From Jacaranda mimosifolia (Eukaryota > Streptophyta > Magnoliopsida > Lamiales > Bignoniaceae), in NCBI GenBank assembly GCA_018894105.1, contig CM032124.1, positions 3,085,501 through 3,149,500 on the forward strand: a DNA stretch of 64,000 nt, given 5' to 3'. Positions within the stretch are counted from its first letter, which is position 1, and each line of letters begins with the position of its first letter. Positions 55,725 to 64,000 of the stretch are shown piece by piece. A model generated the notes under the pieces. The model searched no databases, was not told where the DNA came from, and saw only the letters and a program-made list of their open reading frames with translations. The position numbers and the translations under genes were made by a program.

Positions 55725-57374
55725 AACTTTTAAGGGTTAAGTGGGACTATTGACCCCATATGGCTCCTCCTATGTTTTTCTTTCACTTTCTATGAGGATT
55801 TCACTATTGTGCATATTAAAATGTTATTGTATTTCAATTTTGTCATTGCTATATCTAATCTTCTTCTTTGAACATAACGAGGGATTTGATTAGATTGATT
55901 CAAATTGAATATACATATTTTGACTATATATATGAAAGATATATATTAAAAGTATAAAATTATCCCTTTTATTGAGAAAGTTAATCACAATAAATAGAAA
56001 TGATAGATATGCAAGTTTCTTCTTCTGCGAAAGGAATTATGCTACATATAGCTATGCAAGAAAGGGAGTGAAGCGTAATTAAAAGCACATTATGAAATTT
56101 GATAAAAACTTATGTCATACTTACATAGATTACTTTCTTTGGAGGCGCTTGAAAGAAGTGACCCATCAATGAATCTAATAGTTCAAGTTAGTGATATCTT
56201 TTATCTTGTAGATAATCAACTGACCTATATCACCTAGTGGGAATTTCGAGCCAATAGAGATTCAATAAAAATGAATCGATGATTCAAAACTTATGTCATA
56301 CTCAGTTACATACTTGGAACACCTACAAACTTGACCAATTAACTATATATTTTCACTTACCAAATGAGATAGTTTGAAAGTTTTCTACATGTTATTCTTT
56401 GATTATCCTTTTATTCTTTCAAAAAAATCTAATAAAACAACATTTATACCTATATCTATTAATTCTATACTACTTATAAAAGTATGAATAGGTAGTATTT
56501 CTTGTATTTCTATGAGGATAAGAGTATCCCTATCTAATAAAATTATCACATCCAATACATGCAATTTAATGATAATTACAATCATATTATATTTATTTTT
56601 AATTTGATTAACACAAAACAATAACTACATTACATTAATTAAATCAAATCTTTCAACTTGACAAATGAAAATACATCAATTAATGTATCTACATTATATT
56701 TATTACATGTATTATAAATCAAATGTACTTTTTTCAAAATCAAATGTATTTTTAATTAGACTTATGGAACATAGTAATTACATTAAATTAATTAAGTCAA
56801 AATTTTCTGCTTAGATGTCTATTATATATATTGAAATTTATTCTTCTAGGTATTTATTGATTTGGACCCATAAAAAATAACAACTAAATTTGTATTGATT
56901 AATTAATATTATATCCCAACACTAAGATTATTTTTATCGTTCAAATTTAAGACCAACCTCTCACTCGTATGACCTCAATCTTACGATTGAAACTTACGAA
57001 GTTAATCAATGGAAATGGACGACCATTCTATGAAGAATTAAGTGATAAGACATAATGTTTCTTATCAAGTAAAAATCTTTGTTTGAATCCAATATATTTC
57101 ACTACACCAGCAGGAATCTTACAGCTTGTTTGGTTGTGTTTTCAAGCCCACCTTTAACCATTTTATCATGTTCCAAATTTGGGTATGGTAATGTTCCTAT
57201 GTTTAAAGGACTCATAAATACTGAGTTATGGTAATCAAAATATATTAAAATTCATATGATACTATTATAAAATTTCAAAAGTATCACAGTTAAAAACAAT
57301 TCAAATTCTTAAACTTAGAAATCAAGTGCCTATGTTTAAAAATTAATTGTAACTATTACAATCCTCAAAAAATT
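55725..57374. repeat. Dispersed non-coding repeat, copy D2
   Basis: AACTTTTAAGGGTTAAGTGG at about 55728, TTGACCCCATATGGCTCCTC at about 55752, and a nearly full-length match from 56920 to 57374 with D1. It lacks the SINE and the MITEs present in D1, and is itself interrupted at 57375 by the Copia element, where D1 runs on. Confidence 0.85.
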
Positions 57375-57514
57375 TGTTAGAATTTTAGCACCTAAATAAT
57401 TTATCTCGTTGAGGAGATGTTTTAGTGTAAAAATTAATAAATTATTGAATGAGCAATTTGAGTTAAAGAAGTGAGCTATGAGCTAAAATTATATTAAGAC
57501 ATGGGAGTGGGTGG

Positions 57515-57592
<78 letters not shown>

Positions 57593-58218
57593 GGATCATT
57601 TTAAATTTCAGATATTGAGACAGAAATTAATTCATCCAACAATCATGTCTAATTTCTTATAAAGTTGCAACCCATGTCTTTTGAAATTTAAAATAAAGGT
57701 GACAACCTTTATTTAGTCTGACAGAGTTAAGGACATGTCTTATAGAAATAAACACATGTCTTATAGGAATAGGCACTTAAGTCCTATAAATATAGGTGTT
57801 GTCTAGTGTCATTTCATAAGAAAAATAGACAAGCATTCTAGCACTCTAGGCATTCATTCTCACATACATACATACACATTTTTCATTAAGTACAAGATGT
57901 TCAAGTTAGTTTGGTTTGGAGGTTCAACCAATAGGAGTGCCGCCTTTGGTTGTTTGGAATTGTTATATCTTAGGAGGTTGTTCATCAGCAGTCCTCGAGC
58001 ACAGGTGGGAGGCGAATAAAACCTTAAGGAAGCTGTGCTCGTGCAAGCCTCGACTCGCTATTTATTTAATCCTCTGTTTATTGCTTTCGATTTGAATTCT
58101 TGACTAATTCTTTACTTGTTTTTGGTGGTTTCAGTTATTTCTCCTATACTTAGTTTTGTGTTAAATTTATGCTATTGCATTATATAATAAATTTTTATGT
58201 ACAAAAATTATACCAACA
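57375..58218 (+). repeat. 5' LTR of the Copia element
   Basis: The start is secure by match to 63462. The end is tentative: CCAACA at 58213-58218 would give TG..CA and about 840 bp, but no standard initiator-Met primer site follows. TATA-like CCTATAAATATAGG lies at about 57784. It holds an extra ACATGTCTTATAG copy (about 57750) absent from the 3' LTR. Confidence 0.65.
57515..57592. repeat. Palindromic microsatellite (AAT)n(ATT)n in the 5' LTR
   Basis: About 13 AAT/ATA units are followed directly by about 14 ATT units, so the tract is a near-perfect 78 bp hairpin. The 3' LTR has a shorter, interrupted version at 63608-63662. Confidence 0.9.
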
Positions 58219-58825
58219 ATCTTAAGGTTTTAGTCTCTCCACATGATTAAGTAGCATAATTAGTGTGTGATCTGAAAATAGTGTGTCATTGTATCCTACA
58301 TAATTGCTGGCCGTGAATCTTTTTTTTTTCCCCTTAAGATACAATATGCTAATACAGTACATATTATGGAAAGTTTAGGTTTGTTTAATTTTCAATTCTG
58401 TCAAGTGTTAATTTGTTTTAATTTCAATTCCAATAAGATAAAGAACTTGATAGGAATCAGGGTCAAAAAGCATGCTGCCCTTTCTATCAATATTTACTTA
58501 ACTCTTGAACCATTACATTTAGTTTGATTCATAATATATATTAAGTATAAGTATCCTAGAAGTCTGCCAACTTGGGAAAAATATAATTTCAATTACATTC
58601 TGAATTCAAGTTCCAGAATCAACTATGGAAATTACATTCCAGAGTTATCTCATAACAGTGTGTATGTGTGCATGAAAATCAATTTTGTTTTGTCTATAAA
58701 GTGTGAAAGAGATAATTAAGAACTTGATTATCAATTGTGGAAGATAAACTTCACTTTGGATCCATTTTACCTATTCAAAATTAGTAGTGTAATTATTCTT
58801 TGATATTGTTTTGTAGAGATTAATT

Positions 58826-59794
58826 ATGGCTTCAAACAATGATGTGTCAAACGTTCCTAATGAGCCCAATGTGATCGGCATTGGTAGTGGAACATTGAAT
58901 GCTCTCGTTGGGCCACCTCCAGTTGCTGTTGCCCCTACTCCTGTTGCAGTTGGACAAGCGGAGAAACCAGAAAAATTCAACAGGAAAGATTTCAAGAGAT
59001 GGCAACAAAAAATGCTATTCTATCTCACCACTTTGAACCTTGCAAGGTTCTTACGGGAAGAACACCCTGCATCGGGGGAAGATTCGGATATACAGACTGT
59101 AGTGGCTGTTGATGCATGGAATCATGGAGATTTTTTATGCAAAAACTATGTACTTAATGGGCTAGATAATGCACTGTACAATGTTTATAGTCCTATTGCT
59201 ACGGCTAAGGAACTTTGGGAATCACTAGAGAAAAAATACAAGATGGAAGATGCCAACACAAAGAAATTCATTTTTGGTAAATTGCTTGAATTTTTAATGA
59301 TTGATTCCAAGTCTGTAATGTCACAGGAGAACGAGTATCAAATGATACTACATGAGTTGGCTGCCAAAGGAATGGCAATTGGAGAGGCGTTCCAAGTAGC
59401 ATCCTTGATTGAGAAGTTGCCCCCAGGCTGGAAAAACTTCAAAAATTACCTCAAGCACAAGCGCAAGGAAATGAACCTTGAGGACTTGATTTTGAGGCTA
59501 ATAATAGAAGAAGACAACCAAATTCCCAAAAAGAGAGGTGGCGGCAATGCTTTTGAGAGCAAAGCAAATGTGGTGGAGCAAAGGCCATCAAACAAGCAAA
59601 AACGAGACTCGCCCAGCCAACTAGGTGAGAAAAAGAAAAAGAAGTTTGAAGGCAACTGTTATGTTTGTGGTAAAGCAGGGCATAAGGCCAAAGACTGTCG
59701 TAACCGTCAACAAAGAGGGACTCCTAAAAAAGGCGGGTCTTCAAAGAAAAGAAAGACGCCCATGCCAATATTACAGAAGTGGATAATCTGTTAG
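58826..59794 (+). pseudogene. Copia gag (Retrotran_gag_2/UBN2 type) with CCHC zinc knuckle
   Basis: 322 open codons from the ATG at 58826. A low-complexity N-terminus (VAPTPVAVGQAEKPEKFN) leads into the capsid (FKRWQQKMLFYLTTLNLARF, AKELWESLEKKYKMED, SLIEKLPPGWKNFKNYL, LEDLILRLIIEE). A basic stretch follows, then the knuckle CYVCGKAGHKAKDC at residues 277-290. The frame ends at 59794, and protease continues in another frame from about 59779. Gag itself looks intact, but the element is not. Confidence 0.9.
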
Positions 59795-62700
59795 ATGGTG
59801 TTAGTGACTTGAACTTATCAGTAGTGGTTTCTGTGGTGAATCTCACTGAAAATCCTAAGCAGTGGTGGGCGGACACTGGGGCTACTCGACACATGTGCTC
59901 AGATAGAAGCATGTTTTCAACATATGAGAATGCAAAGGATGAGAATTTGTTTATGGGAAACTCATCAACTTCCAAAGTAAACGAAATTGGAAAAGTGGTG
60001 CTGAAAATGACCTCTGGGAAGGAGCTGACTCTCAACAACGTGCTTCATGTGCCAGACATAAGGTGAAATTTAGTGTCAGGTCCTATGCTTAGCAAAATGG
60101 ATTTAGGCTAGTTTTTGAATCCGAAAAATTTGTACTTACTAAAAGTGGTGTGTATGTCGGAAAAGGTTATTTGTGTGATGGTCTTTTTAAAATGAATGTA
60201 ATGATCATCATACCCAAAAATGTACCAAAAGCTGTTATTAATGGAAATAAAGTAAATTCGGCTTACTTGTTGGAATCTCTAGATTTGTGGCATCATAGAC
60301 TAGGGCATGTAAACTTTTGTACTTTAAATAAACTGGGTAAAAGTGGAATTTTATCTAAGTTGGACTTTGACACAAAAACTAAGTGTGAAGTTTGCATTGA
60401 GGCAAAAATGACGAAAACTCCTTTTAAGGCAATTGAAAGAAGTACTGAACCATTAAATTTAATTCACACAGACATATGTGACTTAAAAATGGTGCAATCA
60501 AAAGGTTGGAAAAAATATTTTATAACCTTTATAGATGATTGCATAAGATATTGTCATGTTTATCTACTTTCTAGCAAATATGAAGCTATTGAAGTATTTA
60601 AACATTACAAGAATGAGGTTGAGAATCAACTTGGAAAGAAAATAAAAATACTCAGAAGTGATAGAGGTGGTGAATATGTTCATCCATTTGAAGAGTTTTG
60701 TGCTGAACATGGAATAATTCATGAAGTAACAGCACCTTATGCACCACAATTAAATGGTATTGCTGAGTGCAAAAATCAAACTTTAAAAGAAATGATGAAT
60801 GCATTATTAATTAATGCAGGGGCATCTCAAAACATGTAGGGAGAGGCAATGTTGACTGCAAATCATTTACTTAATAAGATACCCAACAAGAAATTACAAA
60901 AAAAACACCATATAAGGCATGGAAAAGACACACACCATCTTATCAATATCTTCGAGTGTGGGGGTGTCTAGCTAAAGTGGGAGTACCACCTCCTAAGATG
61001 GTCAAAATAGGACCAAAGACAGTTGATGGGATCTTTATTGGTTACGCACAATATAGTGCTGCCTATCTGTTCCTTGTACATAGATATGATATTAACGACA
61101 TTCAAGTTAATATGATAATCGAGTCAAGGAACGCAAATTTCTTTGAAGAGATATTTCCTTGGAAAAAGGAAGAAGAATGAGTAATATTCAAAAGACTTCG
61201 AGAACTTCAAGAGTCGAGTAAAGAGAACATTGAACTGAGACGTAGCAAAAGAGCTAGAATGGCTAAACCTTTTGGACCTGACTTCTTGACTTACATATTA
61301 GAAAGTGAATCGCAAACATTTGCAGAAGCTATAATGACTCCTGAAGCTTCTTTGTGGAAGGAAGCGGTAAATAGTGAAATAGAGTCCATCATGCATAATC
61401 ATACTTGGGAACTAGTAGTTTTACCTCCTGGAAATAAATCCTTAGGGTGTAAATGGATTCTCAAGAGGAAAATGAAAGTTGATGGTGTGATAGATAAATA
61501 CAAGGCAAGACTAGTAGTCAAATGGTACCGACAGAAGGAAGGTCTTAACTATTTAAATACATACTCGTCAGTAACTAGAATAACTTATATTCGATTATTA
61601 ATTGCCTTTGCTGCTATTAATAATCTCGAGATACATCAAATGGATGTAAAGAGAACATTTTTAAATGGCGACCTCGATGAGGAAATTTATATGGACCAAC
61701 CTGAAGGGTTTGTGGTTCCAGACCAAGAGAAGAAGGTATGTAAATTAATTAAATCATTATATAGTTTAAAACAAGCACCTAAACAATGGCATCTTAAATT
61801 TGATCATGTGATGATAGCCAATGGCTTCAAGATTAATGAGTGTGACAAGTGTGTGTATATTAGAGGTACACCAATTGAATATGTTATTGTATGTTTATAT
61901 GTAGATGATATGTTAATCATGGGAAGCAACAGTGACATAATCAAAGAGACAAAGAAATTGCTAAGTTGCAATTTCGATATGAAAGATATGGGTCGTGCCG
62001 ATGTCATACTCGGAATCAAAATTATAAGAACACCGAATGGGATAGCATTAACCCAATCACACTATATTGAGAAAATGCTACAAAAGTTCCTAGATCTTGC
62101 TAGTAGTCCGGTGAAAACACCAATAGATGCAAACCAATAGCTTACCAAAAATAAAGGTGAAGGAGGTGAAGGAAAGGCTCAAGTGGAGTATGCACGCATA
62201 ATTGGAAGCCTCACGTATATAATGAATTGCACGAGGCCAGATATTGCGTATGCAGTTGGTAAGCTAAGTAGATATACAAGCAACCCTAGATAAGAGCATT
62301 GGAATGCTATTGTCAAAGTACTAAAGTACTTAAAACACACCGCAAAGTATGGGTTGCACTATAACAAATATCCAACCTTAATTGAGGGATATGGTGTTGC
62401 CACTTGGATATCTGACTCAAACGAGTCCAAGTCCACGAGTGGATATCTGTTCACTTTAGGTGGAGCTGCCATATCGTGGAAATCCTCAAAGCAAACTTGC
62501 ATAGCAAGATCAACGATGGAATCGGAGTTCATCGCGTTGGATAAAGCAGGCGAGGAAGCAGAATGGTTATGCCAATTTTTGGAAGATATTCCAAATTGGA
62601 CGAAACCTGTGCCGACAATTTGCATCCACTGTGATAGTCAATCTGCCATTGGAAGGGCACAAAGTAGTATGTACAATGGTAAGTCTCGACATATACGGAG

Positions 62701-62860
62701 GAGACACAACACTGTTAGACAACTTCTCTCTAGTGGAGCTATCTTAATTGACTATGTGAAGTCTAAAGATAACCTTGCAGATCCGCTAACTAAATGTGTA
62801 AATATAGAGCAAGTAAATAAATCATCAGAGAGAATGGGACTTAAGCCTTTAAATAACTGA
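59779..62860 (+). pseudogene. Copia pol: protease, integrase, reverse transcriptase, RNase H, with several stops and shifts
   Basis: Protease: [14 protein letters not shown] (active Asp at 59871). Gag-pre-integrase: LWHHRLGHVNFCTLNKLGKS with CEVC. Integrase triad: HTDICD, LRSDRGGEY and GIAECKNQTL, so D, D and E are present. RT: WILKRKMKVDG, MDVKRTFLNGDLDEEIYM, SLYSLKQAPKQWH, YVDDMLIMG. RNase [51 protein letters not shown]. Breaks: stops at 60064, 60837, 61178, 62138 and 62291 and frame changes near 60100 and 60900. No functional polyprotein can result. Confidence 0.93.
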
Positions 62861-63461
62861 GTCACCATAACGGAAACCCTACCTATGTGATTGGAGATCC
62901 CATAAAGTATGTCCATAGGGAAAAACAAGTTATACAACTGTGACTCGATGTGAAAGCACTGTGGGGGGCCACAACCCTTCTGGCCTATTCCATTGATGAG
63001 CAGACAGTGCACCTTGCAAAAGTTCTAGGTTAAGCATTGCTTTTAATGGCTCTCATATCTCAATATTTTGAGTGAGGGTGCAGCAGAAACCTCTTAATGA
63101 GAAGTCACCTATGTGAGTAGGGATTGGGCCGATCCTATGAGAATTTTTAGGGCTGAATTCTCAAAGTAGTACTCATGAATACCAAGAATTGTTCAGGGCC
63201 GAAATGAACACAACAATTAAACCATAAAACTAACTATTGAGTGGTGTTGTGTGCAGTACTATTATCTTGGTGTACACTGAAGCCGAACAGTTCAAGACAT
63301 CATGTTCACTGGTTGGCAAGTACATCCAATAGTGCTCACTAAGGAAGGTTCAAAGCCAAAAGCTACCTCTCCTGATGCAATATCACTTGAGCTGAATCTC
63401 TGTCATGCAATTACATTCATGAGCATATCTATCAGACTATTTGCTCATTCATGTGGGGGAT
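62861..63461 (+). other. Copia 3' untranslated internal region and polypurine tract
   Basis: No open frame of note. It ends with the purine-rich ATGTGGGGGAT (63451-63461) immediately before the 3' LTR at 63462, the expected plus-strand primer. Confidence 0.75.
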
Positions 63462-64000
63462 TGTTAGAATTTTAGCACCTAAATAATTTATCTCGTTGAG
63501 GAGATGTTTTAGTGTAAAAATTAATAAATTATTGAATGAGCAATTTGAGTTAAAGAAGTGAGCTATGAGCTAAAATTATATTAAGACATGAGAGTGGGTG
63601 GATAGAGTATAATAATAATCCAATAATAATAGTAATAATAATAATTCTATATAATTATTATTAGGATTATTTTAAATTTCGAATATTGAGACCGAAATTA
63701 ATTCATCCAACAGTCATGTCTAATTTCTTATAAAGTTGCAACCCATGTCTTTTGAAATTTAACATAAAGGTCACAACCTTTATTTAGTCTGACAGAGTTA
63801 GGGACATGTCTTATAGGAATAGGCACTTAAGTCCTATAAATATAGGTGTTGTCTAGTGTCATTTCATAAGAAAAATAGACAAGCATTCTAGCACTCTAGG
63901 CATTCATTCTCACATACATACGTACACATTTTTCATTAAGTACAAGAGGTTCAAGTCAGTTTAGTTTGGAGGTTCAACTAATAGGAGTACCGCCTTTGGT
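63462..64000 (+). repeat. 3' LTR of the Copia element (partial, window edge)
   Basis: Matches the 5' LTR from its first base to about 57950, ending mid-LTR at the window edge (CCGCCTTTGGT). It differs by a shorter AAT/ATT tract and scattered substitutions. Confidence 0.93.

Larger units (their letters stand above)
57375..64000 (+). mobile_element. Ty1/Copia LTR retrotransposon, degenerate coding region, 3' LTR cut by window end
   Basis: Both LTRs start TGTTAGAATTTTAGCACC (57375 and 63462). The PPT-like ATGTGGGGGAT precedes the 3' copy. The order gag, protease, integrase, reverse transcriptase, RNase H is Copia-type. Apart from the microsatellite and one small indel, the visible LTR parts differ at only a few percent of positions, so the insertion is fairly young. 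It entered D2 at AAATT. Confidence 0.93.

Noticed and set aside
58201..58240. Primer binding site of the Copia element
   Set aside because: The sequence after the presumed LTR end does not match the usual initiator-Met complement, so neither the PBS nor the exact LTR end was called.

Overview
This is a 64 kb piece of a plant nuclear genome. It is very AT-rich and gene-poor, and most of it is transposable elements, many of them nested. The spliced genes (GT..AG introns with consistent phases), an Rx/R1-type CC-NBS-LRR gene, a PTI1-like kinase gene, and Copia, Gypsy (Tat), MULE, hAT, SINE and Helitron elements all point to a eudicot. The R1-like NLR suggests an asterid, possibly Lamiales; that placement is inference only. 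No rRNA or tRNA gene and no CRISPR array was seen.

Layout. (1) 1-5452, minus strand: the 5' part of a MULE-type element whose own gene reads through seven phase-consistent exons. It has a PMD/DUF1985-like domain and what looks like the start of a Ulp1 (C48) protease cut off by the window edge. Two of its introns hold tandem arrays. (2) 5453-8981: a foldback sequence and two related TIR elements sitting in the promoter of the NLR. (3) 8982-15404: the CC-NBS-LRR gene, with a 3.5 kb intron loaded with MITEs, a one-base frameshift and a premature stop. (4) 15.5-20.5 kb: tandem repeats, a SINE, two hAT MITEs and a dispersed non-coding repeat (D1). (5) 20471-32064: a complete 11.6 kb Tat-lineage Gypsy element on the minus strand, with LTRs, TSD, PBS and PPT, an antisense ORF region on the plus strand, and a hAT MITE inside the reverse transcriptase. 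(6) 33.8-38.6 kb: a degenerate MULE region with a PMD fragment, GC-rich hairpins and a truncated MuDR transposase. (7) 38592-42248: a 5'-truncated PTI1-like kinase pseudogene joined directly to the transposase remnant, with a 2.0 kb MULE in one intron. (8) 43.3-47.3 kb: an LTR-like sequence and a 3.0 kb internally deleted Gypsy element (gag-protease only). (9) 47597-55636: a second MULE of the (1) family, split by a Helitron, which carries a TIR element, which carries an LTR-like insertion (four levels). (10) 55.7-57.37 kb: a second copy (D2) of the dispersed repeat, used as landing site by (11) a Copia element, 57375 to the window end, with similar LTRs but a broken pol.

No chromosomal gene in the window is both complete and unbroken. 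The best-preserved reading frame belongs to the element gene at the left edge. Repeat copies D1-D4 act as natural empty sites that confirm several insertions.
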